A program made the translations under genes and the position numbers. From contig JAQFVV010006312.1 of NCBI GenBank assembly GCA_028023455.1, forward strand, positions 1,302,001 to 1,366,000: a DNA stretch of 64,000 bases, read 5' to 3'. This document shows positions 24,591 through 37,739 of the stretch, one piece after another. The notes beneath the pieces were generated by a model, which was given only the letters and a program-made list of their open reading frames with translations, was not told the DNA's origin and did not search any database. The stretch comes from Epiperipatus broadwayi (taxonomy: Eukaryota; Onychophora; Udeonychophora; Euonychophora; Peripatidae). How positions within the stretch are numbered: the stretch's first letter is position 1; every line of letters begins with the position of its first letter.

Positions 24591-26029
24591 AAAAGATATT
24601 TATATTCACTTTAATTTTAAGAAAATCCAACTAAGGACTTGTTAAGATCAGAAGTGAAATAGTAAACTCTACATGCTGACTTTTATATGTCAGTAGGTGC
24701 ATCATCCATGTTCATTTACCATGCGAACATTCATGTAACAATACTAGTTTCCAGATTTCTTTAAGATTTTGGTTTTTATTCAATTAAAAATAATCTTTTC
24801 TGCAATCATTTATATATAAAAAGAGCTTATAATGCAATTTTTAGTGTATTCCTTAACTATATCCATAATCCAAAATTTGAATAATACTGTGAAGTTCTTT
24901 CAAGATCCACATAAACTTGAAATGATTATTAAGATATCAGTCCAATTATTAGTTGAAAAAAGGTAATTAACTACCTTCAATTAGAAATTAAATCAAGGAT
25001 AATGTTTCCATCTATTTTGTTTTTTGTGGGGAATTGTGAATATGCCTTTGTCCTCCAGTGGCATATTCCATTATTTACCCTTAAATAAATAGAACTATGA
25101 ATATTCTGTATTTATTATTAAATAAATTGATGATTCAATATTAATTCTACAATTACTACACAAAATACTAATTTTATATATGCAATTATTAAACCTTACT
25201 AAATTCTTTTACTCTATAAAATATCTATATGTAATTGTTAAATGTTATTAAATGCTTTCAATGAAGTATATATATATACACACTTCATTTATATACTTCA
25301 TTTATTGTTAAAAGACGGTTGCCTTGACAACAGTTTAAGATTGTTAGTTATTATTAATATTGGGATTGTTGATTGATTTTTAATGATTATATATATATGT
25401 TATGTTCTGATTTAAAGTTCGGTAGAGTAACTAGATAATAGATTGTTAAATCAAGAGATAACATTAGATCACCTTCAATAAGAAATTTTCTTGCAAAAAA
25501 AAAAAAGATTATTGATAAAAATACTATATATATATGATCATAGATTAAATATATTGTAACAAAATTACATAATAAAGCTATTATTTGACTTTAATTATAT
25601 GTTTTTATTAAGCATTATTTTTTGTTATTAAATGAAAATTTTTTTGAGTAATTAAAAATATATATACAGTTAACTTTCTTTTATTACCAAATATGAAGAT
25701 TAAGCCATTAAACATCTGTGTAAACATGAAGATTCAAAATTATATATATATTGTTTTTTATTGCTTTTACAATGTACAAAACATTTATATTGTTTGGCAT
25801 GATGAAGCTGTTAGTCTTAATGATCATATGAATAGCTTTATAAGGAATTATTTGTTATTTTCAACAAAATATATAGAATGTTTTATCACTGTTTATTGTT
25901 ATTACAATTTGAAATATTTTTCTGCTGACTTAATTTTCATCGTCACCAATAACATTCTATATTGCTATTTTTTAATCTAGATATTAATAATAAATAAAAG
26001 ATGAAAATGTAAACAAAATAAATTAAAAA
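24591..26029. other. AT-rich non-coding DNA
   Basis: No gene recognised. An ORF of 95 codons at 25693-25980 is Tyr/Ile/Asn-rich, as expected from random AT-rich sequence, and I do not treat it as coding. Confidence 0.5.
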
Positions 26030-26310
26030 AACTGTATAGGATTTGTACAACTATACAAGCAAATTGGCTTAGATTGGAAATATTAAAATTCTTTGAATTT
26101 CAGGTCTGATAGCTTAATAGTACACAAAGGGAATAAAAGATGATGACTGGAAAAAAGGTGCATTAAAACCAAAAAATCCAGGGTCATTATCCATATCTCC
26201 TCATTAATAAGAGCTATAAATTAGACACTATTCTCAGGATTTGAATAAAATGGCATTGGGTAGAAATTTGTTAATTATTATTTTCTGGCATCTATTAATT
26301 ATTCAAACTT
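26030..26310 (+). mobile_element. hammerhead-motif repeat, copy 4 (degenerate)
   Basis: ACTATACAAGCAAATTGGCT, AAAAGATGATGACTGG and TCTGGCATCTATTAATTATTC occur in the same order and spacing as the landmarks of copy 3. The ribozyme region (about 26190-26240) reads CTCATTAATAAGAGCTATAA and has lost the core. Confidence 0.5.
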
Positions 26311-29059
26311 ATATTAGGTAGAAAAATTAGACAGGTAGAAATAGATTTGCTAGTTAAAAGTACTGTGTAGAAAAAGATTATGTGGTTTTTGTGAAAGTAA
26401 ATTTAATACATATGGCAAAAAATGCAATCCAGCAAATGAAAAAAAGGATTCCTACCTATGATATCTCAAATTAATTAATTGTGAATTTTATTTACATAAA
26501 ATGAGCTTGTAAAACAAATTATTTTAAATACTAAATATAGATTAAATATCAAAATTTTTCCCCAATACTTAAAGCATATCAAGATAATCTCAAATAATAT
26601 ATTTTTTTGACTTGTAAATTTATACAATATTTAATTGTGATTTTAAATTGAAAAATAGCTAATTTATAATATAACAATTTGCACATTTTTCTATGAGTTC
26701 ATTATGTGAGCAAGGTTAAAAATTTTCTTTCAAATAACTGCTCTATAATAAACTCATCTAAACTACCTAACTATTGAATATTTAAAGAATATCTAGTTAC
26801 TCTTAGCTACACTATAAAAAAAAACCCACCAAATAGCAATAGTTAAATAATGCTCAGTTGTTGGGAAAGTATTAGTCCTACAGTGAGCTATTCAAAAATT
26901 GTTTTATACTTATTTTCCAGCCCAAAAGACTAAATTATAAATCTAAATTATATTTACTATGCAGAAAGATATGCATAAAGCATGTCATCTCAAGTTTTAA
27001 GATCATAAAATAATTATCACAACAATTCTTTACTTCCTGGTGGAAAAAAACAACAAAAAAATGTTTAAAATAATCTTTATTTTTTTCTCTTCAAATTAAT
27101 TTTATTTTTATATGAAGTTATCCAAAAACACAATAAGAAATGAAATAATTATATTTATAAAGCGCATATTTTGTTACTTAAAGTAATATTTATTAAGACT
27201 ATATACCTGAAAAAACGACAGTAAGGACCTCTACAAATCTTTAACAGAAAATTTATTAAAAGACAAGAGCAGCCACTCAGTTTGAGATGAGTGTATCTCA
27301 TTAATAATGTGCTTCAAAGTTTATAACCTTTAAAATTGTCAAAATTAATTTTACATTTAACACAAAATTAGACTAATAATCTCATAATAATATGTAAAAT
27401 ATAACCAAATTATAACAATTACAAATATAAATTGGCTATAGGATTTTTTGAAATAATGCCAGTATTTAATCCTATCACCAATGGCCATAGTTAGAATTTT
27501 GGGACTTCATATACATTTAATATATATATATTTAAAATTTATGTTAAATATCTCATTACTTCTTTGAATATATATAAACAAAGAGTTTCCTAAGACTCAG
27601 AAACTCATACACATTGACTTCATTAGCTTCCCATAGATATACTATTGCCTACTCCATTAAATTTTAATGAAATAATTTAATGTATAATATGCATTGTTAT
27701 TTATAAATTTTGCTTTACTTCATTTTACAAATGTATTTTTTTAAACAAATATATAATTTTATAAATATATTTATAAATAAATAGATAACAGCCAAATATG
27801 TGTAAGTTAACATTTGTTCTTGATTGCATAACGCATCATTCTTATATTTACTTGTCAAAATCTAGAATAAATATTTGTGGAATTATTAATAAAAATTAAC
27901 ATATTTTTTCTGGTGATGTATAGTTTATCCATTATTTTTCAGCAGGTTTTTTTTTAATCTGTTAGTTCTTCGTCTGTATTATTAAAGATAAGATTTACCA
28001 ATCTGTGCAGACTAAATAAACAATCAAATGGTTAGATTTTTGGGAAGTCAGGTGACATTTAAGCCCGGAAGTAATAGGGTGAGTTTTGATCCAGAAATAT
28101 CTAGTTCTCTACTTGGTCACTCTTTTATTGGACCAAATTTCATAGGACATTGCATTTTAAATGACTGATATACATAAATATTGAATCCCTATGATATAAT
28201 TAGTTTAAAAGTTACACTATATAGTTGGTTAAATACATTTTTATTACTTTTAAAGCGTATCTACATACAAATTATTACAATTTAATAAATAAACTGAAAA
28301 AGACTCTATATATTAAACTTTTTTATTTTTTCCCTCTTTTTAATATTCTGTTATACTATATATATATAATATTAATGTGAGATCTGTTTGTAAATTATAC
28401 ATATTGTATATAAAAGTATAAAAAAAAAATATTGAAGCATCCAGAGAAAATTTATATGTTCAGTCACTTAAGAGAACATTTGATATTTAAGTTATCAAGT
28501 GGAAAATTAAGCATAATATATTCATCCGGTTTTTGTAATGTTTTTTTCACCTGGGAATTGAATCAAGAACTTTAACGTTTAAGCCTACCATTCTATTATT
28601 ATACTAAATTGCATATCTTCAATTTAATCGTTCATAATTAATTTTAAAAAATGAATATATTATCAATGTCGAGTACAAAATTCAACATAAACCTCTAAAA
28701 AGTTCAATGTCTAATTTTATTGCAATTCAAATTGTATTAAAAAAAATAAGTAATGATTTATTGGTCTTTATTGTTTATTTTATCGTTTTCTTTCTTTCTT
28801 TCTTTACTTTTTGTTTATTTTTCTTTTTATTTTCTTATTAACATGTTTATTGAGTAGAAACCATGTAGAAAAGTTGTTGTGACAATTGATAAAAGCAGAA
28901 TTAGTAATAAAATATCATCTCAAATTGTGTGGGAGAAAATAATCATAAACTAATTTAATATATTATATTGAAAAATTTAGAAAATGGACAGAATCATACT
29001 CTCTTGGCTTACATTTAAAATCTATATTTATAGCAGTACCTTCGGCTAACTTGCAAAGA
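26311..29059. other. AT-rich non-coding DNA
   Basis: No gene recognised. A minus-strand tRNA-like fragment may lie at about 28548-28620 (B-box-like TTGATTCAATTCCCAGG), with low confidence. A TTTC microsatellite is at about 28790-28804. Confidence 0.5.
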
Positions 29060-29920
29060 GAGAACCATAAATTACTCCATGAGTATAAAGCCCCCTAAAA
29101 TCAGAGGCTTTATACACCTGCACTACAATTCTCCAAGCTCTCACAAATTTGCAGTCCACTATGCATTTCTATATAGAAATATGCAACTATGCAAATTCGA
29201 ATCGGATAGAAAAGACAACATATATCTCTATACTAAAGACTTACTACAAGCAGGCTTCAAACTCAATACCATCAATCACAAAATTAAACAATTCTATAAG
29301 AAAATTGTAAACGATAATAAAGATCTTAAGCTTCCATATATTACCCCCTCACACATACTAAAATCTCCAACCAACTAATTAAAGTCTTGTCTAACAAATT
29401 TAAAATCAGTTTTCATACACCCCTTTGTACCAATTGGCTTATCAATAATTTCAAAGACAAAATCGACCTCTCTCAGACTCCCCCCCCATGTTATTTATAG
29501 TATCTCATGCTCTCAACCCAGATACTGTGTCATTTATTATGATGAGACCAAAGCTGGCATGACCAACAGGACTGCTCAACATAGATATACTTACAATAGA
29601 GCAAAGAAAAATAGTGACAATTCATCAACATTTTTGGAACACTCTAAGAAGACTGGCCATACATTTGAACTCTCTAAATCCAAGATAGTTTGCGTTGAGA
29701 AAAATGACAGCGAATGGAAAATTAGGGAGGCATTCTTTATTACTGATAACAATAACTCTATCAATAGACATGACACCTGCTTTGACATCTCCAAACGCTG
29801 GACTATCTAAATAATTTGCATGTATTTTGCATAGCACCTTTATCTCTATATTCTGCATTGCTCAGTATTGCTATAAATATGAGGCAACCCACCTCGAAAG
29901 TGCTAAGCATTTGTTGTTTT
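29060..29920 (+). pseudogene. Penelope-like retroelement fragment with GIY-YIG-type endonuclease remnant
   Basis: Two reading frames remain. The first (29079-29378) translates as protein with HLHYNSPSSHKF, LLQAGFKLNTIN and HKIKQFYKKI, resembling the C-terminal part of Penelope-like reverse transcriptases. The second starts before 29559: CSQPRYCVIYYDETKAG aligns with the GIY-YIG region (normally a GxTGR-type motif), followed by TAQHRYTYNRAKKN, STFLEHSKKTGHTF and KIREAFFI, all in the order expected for that nuclease. A C run at 29481 and frameshifts separate the parts. The upstream reverse transcriptase is missing. Downstream, 29856-29915 has a conserved terminal structure (listed separately). 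Confidence 0.65.
29861..29912 (+). promoter_or_regulatory. Penelope-like terminal motif: TATA box plus hairpin
   Basis: TATAAATATG (29872-29881) is followed by a GAGG...CCTC hairpin and GAAAGTGCTAAGC. TGCT before and AGCA after the motif could pair and close it. The arms of the 22.9-kb palindrome contain TGAATATG, a GGGAC...GTCCC hairpin and GAAAGTGCTTGGC, with GCCA/TGGC as outer helix. The helices differ in sequence but keep pairing. It may be promoter DNA, a degenerate hammerhead fold, or both. Confidence 0.4.
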
Positions 29921-30411
29921 TGCACTCTTTATAGCTTCTCTTTCAAGCACTTCACATGCTTTTAATTTTATTTATTACATTAATATATTCTTTAGTTATT
30001 TGTGTAATCAATAAGTACTAGATAGTTGAACCAAACAGATTCTCAAACTAATTTATGGATATTATAATGCCTATATTTTTTCATTGGATTACAAAATTCA
30101 TATATCATTCATTTTTATTTATACTCAAAAAAATTAATCTGAGTTTCAAACACTAGGGTATTTGATTGTTTTCAAGTCTTTATCATAAATAACAAAATAA
30201 ATTTAAAGATAGCTATTAAATGAATATTTAAAATCCAGTACTTCTTCCTAATGAAAGTCAATATTCAGAAATTAATTTGAGAATCCAGCTAAAATCACCA
30301 TAAATTGAATGCTGATATTTGTATAGATTACCTTGGAGTAAACTGGTTTGGAGAAGATTAATAATATTAGTAGAGAGAACAATATTTATATGATTTTGTT
30401 AATCTTGCTGT
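29921..30411. other. AT-rich non-coding DNA
   Basis: No gene recognised. Confidence 0.5.
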
Positions 30412-30527
<116 letters not shown>

Positions 30528-32950
30528 GTTTTAGTTAGTATTACACTTTCAAGCAATGTTTGTTATGAAGTTCGTTTTTATAACAATTTGTGAAATATAA
30601 TCAGAAACTTCTTTTAGTTTTTACACAATATTGTATTTTGTTGCAAGTAGTTGATATAATTCAGTCATGATAATTATTAAGCTATTTAAATAACATTTTG
30701 TTAGTTTGGGTTTTAAAAATGATTTTATATTCATATCTAATGGTGATGATGATGATAATAATAATGAAAAAAAATTGCATTCTCCAAAATTAGCAATTTT
30801 ATTTTTTCTATCTTATAATACAAGCAAAGTGATCATTCAGATATATATGGCACATATTAGTACAGACGTCATTTTGATAGGGAAAAAAAATTTGCATTAC
30901 AAAAATTGATTATTATTAATATTAAAACTATTATTATCACTGCTCAATACTGTAGCCCTTCATCTGTTGGAAATATGCATTTATCATAATGAACTTATAT
31001 GCAGTCGAGTAATTGTCCCGGGTTCGCTTCCTGCCGATGCTTTGACACATGACAAAAAAACATATAGATTTAATCAGATTTGATAATTATAATTTTTCAG
31101 AAATTGACTACTGACAATAATTAGTTGTTCTAGTTAATGCAGGTATTTAACTATTCATTAAATTATATAATAATGAGCTTTTAGATGTTTGTTAGTGCAT
31201 TCAGAACTATGTATAACATTCAGCATTATATATATTGATACACTTTTTTAATTCATATTTACTAAACAAATAAAACTTAGCTGCTGTAAATAGAATGGTA
31301 TTTAAGTTTAATAAATATTTTAAAAAACTGGAATTCAAAAAGCTGACACACACTTTGTATATATGTATACAATCATACACATTCACATTTGTTATATTTA
31401 CTAATGTTTTTTTCTGTTATAATTTATTTTATCTAAATAATTATATAAGTAAAAAAAAATATCCAAAAATGTATATCATAATATATATATAAAATTATTA
31501 ATGCTGAAAAATTTTCTTTTTATTCCATTATGTGCAGAAGAAAATATAAGACTGCACTGTATTTTAGAATTGTATTTTTTTTTAAAAAAAAAAACTCCTA
31601 GAATACAAAGACTTGTACATAATTTTTATCTTAGAGTATTTTTTAATTTTTTATATCATTTCACTTTCAAAATATGTATTTTTGATTAGTGTTTATATAT
31701 TATTTAGTATATATTTAAATTATATAATTTATGTGATGAAGTATAAATTAAATTAATAACTACTATGTGTATGATAGTAATTATAAACACAGGAGGTCAA
31801 TTGCATTACAGTAACCCCAATAACATTGATTTTGAACTTTTCATGTTGTTTTTTTCTTTTTTTAGACTTATGTCCTATTTTTTCTTTATATGAGCCATTA
31901 ATCTTAATATTTTGTAATTTCTTTTTTAATGTACTGAAATTCATGTTTTAAACGTTACTCTGTGATATTATAATAAATGAAATAAGTGCGCCTTTATGCA
32001 ACTATAGAGAAGCTTGTTATTTCTTTAGCGTTTCTGAGAACTTATGGGTTCTCATATTCGTAACAAGATTAAAAATGTTTTTATCTTCATAATAAACACA
32101 TATACAATAAAACTTGACAAAACATTAAATACAACTTAAAGACAACTATTATATTCAACATATTTTCAATATAATTGCTTTTAACAAGGACTCTCAGCAT
32201 TGAAAATGCCTTTAGGTTGAAATTAATATTTTCTCCGTGTATAAATCAATATTACTACTGCCTTTAATTTATTATATTCCCCTAAGGAAGTATAGTTTTT
32301 ACAAGTTATGATATTAAAAATTATAAAATAGATTTATCACTAAACATATTTTAATATCATAAATTATAATCATAATTTAAACATTTGAATAATACAATTA
32401 ATATAGATTAGTCTAGAAAAGATAAAATTACTGGCAGAAAAATATTTTATTTGCAAAATATATACAATGGATTCCAAATAACCTCTTTTGGTTATTTAAT
32501 TATTATACAAATCTTATTTTAGCTAATTTCTTCATTAGTTTTTTGTTGTTGTTGTTACTGTTATTAAAAAAGTAATTTACAATTATGATTTTTTTTATTA
32601 AGCTTTTACATCTTTAAGTGCAATAAATAATATATATATTGCACTTTTAAATTTATTATGCTTTTTATTTACTATTGCTTCTTATATTTTAAATTATAAA
32701 GAGCTATAATTGTATTATATTTATATTACAGTTGAGATACAATATTACAGCTGGGATAAATATTAAATATTTGGAGAAATAATCCTCTGAAGCAAAATGA
32801 AAAATAATTTGTCGTCTGAATGTAAGGAATTTTAATAGTAAAGAGCATTGCATTTATATAGATAGCACCTCAGATATTCATTTTTCCAATTATTATGTTA
32901 ATATTCTACATAAATATTAATACATTTGTGTATGTTTATGTGGATTTATG
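30528..32950. other. AT-rich non-coding DNA with one partial SINE
   Basis: No gene recognised apart from the SINE at 31000-31060. Short frames near 30706, 31295 and 31501 have Phe/Ile/Tyr/Lys-rich composition expected from AT-rich DNA. Confidence 0.5.
31000..31060 (+). mobile_element. partial tRNA-derived SINE
   Basis: GTCCCGGGTTCGCTTCCTGC is the B-box region and GATGCTTTGACACATGACAA the 3' tail of the CAAGCGTTGG SINE family. The tRNA 5' half is missing or heavily changed. Confidence 0.7.
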
Positions 32951-33030
32951 ACAGTAGTGCGCAAACTGTGGATTGCAACTGTTCAAGTGGTCGCATAAAA
33001 ATTTGCTGGGATCGCAAAATTTTTAAGAAA
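32950..33030 (+). repeat. possible hAT-like terminus
   Basis: CAGTAGTGCGCAAACTGTGG resembles the CAGTGGTxxxCAAACT termini of many hAT elements, and GGTCGCATAAAAATTTGC follows. I found no convincing inverted partner or target duplication downstream, so the extent is unknown. Confidence 0.3.
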
Positions 33031-33427
33031 TTTTTTCAAGTTTTGAATAATGATAAGTTTTTTTTTTTTGAAAGAATTTAATTTTTTAAAATAGATAAAA
33101 ATCACATGAATATAAATTGTTTTTGTATATCGTTATTTTTTTATTTATAAGTATACGATTTTTTCAAAAATTTTATTTCATACGTGCTTAATATTAAAAT
33201 ATTAGGAAAATATAAATTTGTATATTAATTAAAATTACTATTGTTTTATTATCAATATCAAATTTTTATCTAAGTAAAAGGATCACTAATGCACTGGTGT
33301 ATAATTTGACTAATACATTTGTCATTTATAACTCTTTAGAAAAATTAGAAAGAGTTGAAACTGTGATAAAAATCAATATTAATTTAAAAAGACATTATTT
33401 TTATTACATTTGAAAATAATCTTTTAG

Positions 33428-33526
33428 TCAAGCGTTGGTGATTGAGAGATCAGCACAGGTGTCCCGGGTTAGTAGGTTCTCTTCCCGGCTGATGCTATGA
33501 CACATGAAATGAAAAAAAAAAAAAAA
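33428..33526 (+). mobile_element. tRNA-derived SINE
   Basis: It begins TCAAGCGTTGGTGATTGAG (A-box region) and contains GTCCCGGGTTAGTAGGTTC (B-box region). The tail is GATGCTATGACACATGAAA followed by poly-A. A segment between the boxes present in the 33.9-kb copy (about 18 bp around the anticodon loop) is deleted here. Confidence 0.8.
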
Positions 33527-33850
33527 CAATCTTTTTTTTAAAAAAATGAATTTTTAATAAAATAAATTTTTCTAACAAAGAAAAAGTATTATTATTATTT
33601 TTTTCTCTCTTTTTTGTTTATTAAACGTTAGATCATCTTATTTAATTAAGATAGAACTGGATAGAAATATATTTTAAATTTGAAACAAGCAAATAAGAAA
33701 AAAAAAATCTGTTGAAATTAAAAAATTATTTGAATGTAATTTTTTAAAATTAAATCATACAGATATTACTTTTAGACACTAAATATCCTGTATGACTTTT
33801 CTGAAGCTTGTTATCAAAAATAATTTAAAACATGAATTTATATATATATA

Positions 33851-33949
33851 TTTTCATGTGTCATAGCATCGGCCGGGAAGCGAACCCACTAACCCGGGAC
33901 AACTGCTTATAAGGCTGCTGTGCTGATCTCTCGACCACCAACGCTTGAC
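33851..33949 (-). mobile_element. tRNA-derived SINE
   Basis: Minus-strand copy with TCAAGCGTTGGTGGTCGAG, GCCTTATAAGCAGTTGTCC, GTGGGTTCGCTTCCCGG and GACACATGAAAA in order. It appears to be the closest to consensus of the four copies. Flanking ATTTATATATA-type sequence on both sides is consistent with a target duplication, but low complexity makes this uncertain. Confidence 0.82.
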
Positions 33950-34149
33950 ATTTATATATATTTAACAAAAAAAAAAAACAGCTAATGTAAATTTATATAT
34001 ATTATACAATATAAAATAGCTTAGTATGTAATAAATAGACTCATATTTAAATCATGACTTTTTGATGATTATTAGTGATATTTTATTTCAAAATATAAAA
34101 GTCAGTAATAACTGTCATTGATGAATACTAATTTTAAGATCATTAATTC

Positions 34150-34370
34150 ACTCTATTTCAGATCTATTGTAAGCCTCAGCGATCAATAATTACTAGATGA
34201 TAATGGTACATCCACATCTCAAGACTAGTTTCTGGATATTAGCCTTAATCCAAAAGCTGCGTTTAACCTTTTTTGTACAATTAAACTTGAAATTAAAAAA
34301 CTCTTAAGATTTTTAAGACAAAACAGCTTATTTGTATAGTTCTATGACTAATACCAGCAACTGTATTTTT
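34150..34370 (-). mobile_element. hammerhead-motif repeat, copy 5 (minus, degenerate)
   Basis: On the minus strand GAAACTAGTC (about 34233-34224) is preserved with its palindromic ACTAGT. CAGCTTATTTGTATAGTTC near 34324 on the plus strand matches the AGCTTGTATAGTTGTATAGA block of copy 1. CTGATGA and stem II are lost. Confidence 0.5.
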
Positions 34371-35437
34371 TTATGTTCTCAGTTTAATGTTAACTGTAGG
34401 CATCTTTTACCTTTTGACTAGAACAGTATATACCAACACATCATGTCTCATATTTTTTTGTGTCAATATTGTAAGATTAATTTTAAATGATTATTATTAT
34501 TTTTTTTTACAAATTGAAAGATGAACTATTTTTATTAGACATTATTCTAAACTTGACAAACTTAATAAAAATGAGTTTTATATTATGAATGCTTTTACCT
34601 AATGTAAGTGGTAAATTTAAAATGAAACATTTTTTCATGTGAATTACACTTATATATTCGATACCTTAAATCTTCAACACAAGATTATTATTTGAATTTA
34701 TGATTTTAATGCTAATTATTTACCTATTAAATCATAATCAAAAAACATATAATTGTGTAAAATGGGGATATTATTTCTTGGACTTTTAATAGAAAATTTG
34801 TATGTAAATAGACTTTTTTTTTTTTTTAAAAAAAAGCGCATTGTTAATAAAATCCTCTTCCTTTTTTTAATAAATTTAAATAATTTTGTTATTTATTTCA
34901 ATGTATTTTTACTTTAAATGGAATTCATATCTTTACTGTAAAGTCTCTAAATTTGAAGATATTAAAAGTGAATATTTATATAAAATTTAATGAACGAAAT
35001 ACACTTGTTATCTTTAAAATCTTAAATATATATTTTTTAAAAAATAAATTATTGCAATTATATACTATTAAAAAGATAACCATAAATAATTTTAATTTAA
35101 AATATACCATTTAAATAAGTTAAAAGGCTTTACTTTAAATTTATAGACAATAAAATAAATTGTTAAGATGATCACAAGCAAATACAACACAAACTTAGAG
35201 CAAAAATAGCTAAGTGGTCATATTTCCCTATTTCCACAATCATACTAATATAGTGACTCTTTAGGGCACCAGTCTAGATTTCTGCAGATGTAAGTGAGCT
35301 TCCAGAAATTATAATTGGCAAAAACTTTTTAAGATTATGAATTTTATTCTGGTCAAGGATCTTATAATTTACTACTAAATATGACACAACTAATTACTTA
35401 GATATACCAATATATTTTTAGAGATAGAACTTAATGT
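34371..35437. other. AT-rich non-coding DNA
   Basis: No gene recognised. Confidence 0.5.
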
Positions 35438-35530
35438 ACATCATCATAAATCATTCATTGATAGTCCATTGTAGAGCAAAGACCTCCAACAACTCATAAA
35501 ATTTGTGATAAGCTCCCCCTTCTTATATGA
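35438..35530 (-). mobile_element. RTE 3'-end fragment
   Basis: ATCATCATAAATCATTCATT followed by GATAGTCCATTGTAGAGCA and AAGACCTCC parallels the antisense 3' end of the RTE family (TCATCATCATTATCAATCCA, CTGCAGGATGAAGGTCTC at 14468-14505). Only the last 90 bp or so is recognisable. Confidence 0.55.
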
Positions 35531-36590
35531 TCAAAATATTGCATGAAAACTTATTTCATTTCTTCTAAAAACTTTTTATTTTATAAAAATTATATTTTTT
35601 ATAAACTTTTTTATCTTTCATTTTTAGTAAATTTTATAGACTTTATGAAGCATTATATAATTAATTATTTTTAGAAAATGGTAATTAAAGTATCAATATG
35701 ATCAAAATGAAATGAAATTTGTAAAATACAATTATAAATATATATATATTGATAAATGATCATTACCATAAAATAACACTCAAATTTCTTTGTTTTTAAA
35801 ATATTTTTGTATTTTTATTTTAGATTAATTATCTTTATAAATTTTTAGTAAATTTTAGAATCTTTCTAACATTCTTTAAATCTTAATTATTCTGACTTTT
35901 AATTAATTTTATTTAACAAAAAGGCTAGACTATTTAATAACATTTTTCTAAAAAAATTTATCTATGGTTTCAATAACATATGTATTTTTATATGCTTTTA
36001 AATTACTTTGTTTTTTTATCTGTCTGTCAGAGAAATCTTATAATTTACCAATTTCTGATCTAGTTGATACTTTACTGTTGATAATAAATTTTTTTAAAAG
36101 TTTGCAAACAATTTTAGCAAAAAAAATAGTGAAAAATTTTAATTTTATAAGAGACCTCCATTAACAATATTAAATTGTACTTAATCTTTCTTATAAAACT
36201 AAAAAATAGAAATATATATATAATAAAAATGCTTTATTCATATAAATATAAAAATGAATTAAAAAATAAAATAATAACTTTCTTCAGTTTTTGCTGCATT
36301 CTTAATATTATGCAACCAAAATAAAAGCATGCAATGCTTCTGTGTTTAAATAAAGTTAGTCTATTTCAGAAAATGAGCCCTTCATGCTATTATTTTGGTC
36401 ACATAATATGAAAATACTTTGAAAAGTACCAAAAATATTTTTCAGTATATTTTTTAAATGTATTTATGTTTAATACTTTTTAAAAAAATTATTTATATCT
36501 ACTTTGACCATTTATTTTATATGTTTTACTTTTCTATATATAAGTATTCTTTTAATATTTTTTGATTTACATTTTCTATTATTTTAGAAT
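35531..36590. other. AT-rich non-coding DNA
   Basis: No gene recognised; the 66-codon frame at 35964 is AT-driven. Confidence 0.5.
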
Positions 36591-36597
36591 TAAAATT

Positions 36598-36735
36598 AGT
36601 AATAAACTCTCCATACAGTAGTGTCACCCAGTGCAAGCCATAGTAATCAATGGAGGACACTATTGTATGGGGAATCGGATACTGTTTTAACAGCTTGTGT
36701 AAACATAGGAAATGATGAACATGTGATATTTCAAT
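36598..36735 (+). repeat. deleted copy of the hammerhead-motif repeat (ends only)
   Basis: AAACTCTCCATACAGTAGTG and its inverted partner CACTATTGTATGGGGA flank a 30-bp centre, followed by ACAGCTTGTGTAAAC and GATGAACATGTGAT. These are the outer blocks of the family; the unit with the ribozyme core is missing. Confidence 0.6.
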
Positions 36736-36799
36736 ATTACAATTATAAATATTTATTTTTTCAATGAATAATTATAATAGTTTTTTTTTATCTTTTAAG

Positions 36800-36894
36800 G
36801 ATTTCTATAATCAGGTCCAACCAAATGGATGTGCAGATTGTTCACTGCACAAAGGCACCTATGAAAGGAGTGCCAAATTGAGTCTTATGAAATG
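36800..36894 (+). CDS. possible 95-bp internal exon, product unknown
   Basis: A T-rich tract ending in AAG (36797-36799) precedes 95 bases open in one frame, followed by GTAAAA (donor at 36895). The translation begins DFYNQVQPNG and contains CADCSLHKGTYE. The composition is protein-like and not AT-driven. A second exon-like block (36961-37027, between CTACAG and GTGAGT) cannot be joined to it in an open frame. It could instead belong to the 5' part of the adjacent hAT element. Confidence 0.3.
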
Positions 36895-37739
36895 GTAAAA
36901 ATATATATATATATTATTACATTATTACATTTATTTTCATTTTCTTCACAAAATCCTACAGTCTATGTCAGGATTATTTGTATTCATTGGACACACAGAC
37001 TTATTAAAAAATATATTGTGGTGGACAGGTGAGTGAGCATCTTCTACTCTTCATCAATTATGTGTCTGTAGGCAAAGAAAATGCATTATACCTTTATTTT
37101 CTTTGTATAGTTCACTGTATTATCTACAATATGAATAGTGCCATCACTTTCTTACAATTATATCCTCATTTGATATTTCTAGTTGATGAAGTGAAAATAC
37201 AAGGCAATTTTATTTATTAAGCTTTAAGTGTTTAATTGTCTAATATTTTAAATTGTTTTTGTAAATTCATAGTAAGTATGATTTTAAAATTTTTATAATA
37301 ATCAAAGCATGAATTCTCTTATACACAAAAAATTCTTACTCAATAATTTACTGTAGATATCTGAGTCTGGGAAAAAAAGCAAAAAATTACCTGGTGCGCA
37401 AAGTAAAAAATAGAAGGTTGCACATAAGAATTGTGCTACCAACTATCAGCCTCTTTAAATAAATTCCTGAAATTTTCAGTAAAAAGAAAGAAAGATTAAA
37501 TGCCATCAGCATTTCCCTCTTCTGAAACAACTATCTTTGGAAGGAAGCTGTACAGAAATGAAAGACAGACAAGAGAAGATTCCATCATCTGTAGAAAGAG
37601 ATGGAACAGAAACTCAAAGACAATAGTGAGTGCCATTAACATCTGATGAAAGAAGGAAAGTAAAAGTGCATGATCAACAGCATGAACAACAAAGTTTTGG
37701 TTTGTCATCAATATCCATGGTTCTTTTTTTCAAAATTAC

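Noticed and set aside
25693-25980. 95-codon frame rich in Tyr, Ile and Asn
   Set aside because: Composition is what random AT-rich DNA gives; no splice context or conserved motif is visible.
36961-37027. Second exon joined to 36800-36894
   Set aside because: The block has acceptor-like CTACAG and donor-like GTGAGT, but joining it to the first gives a stop, so the phases do not match.
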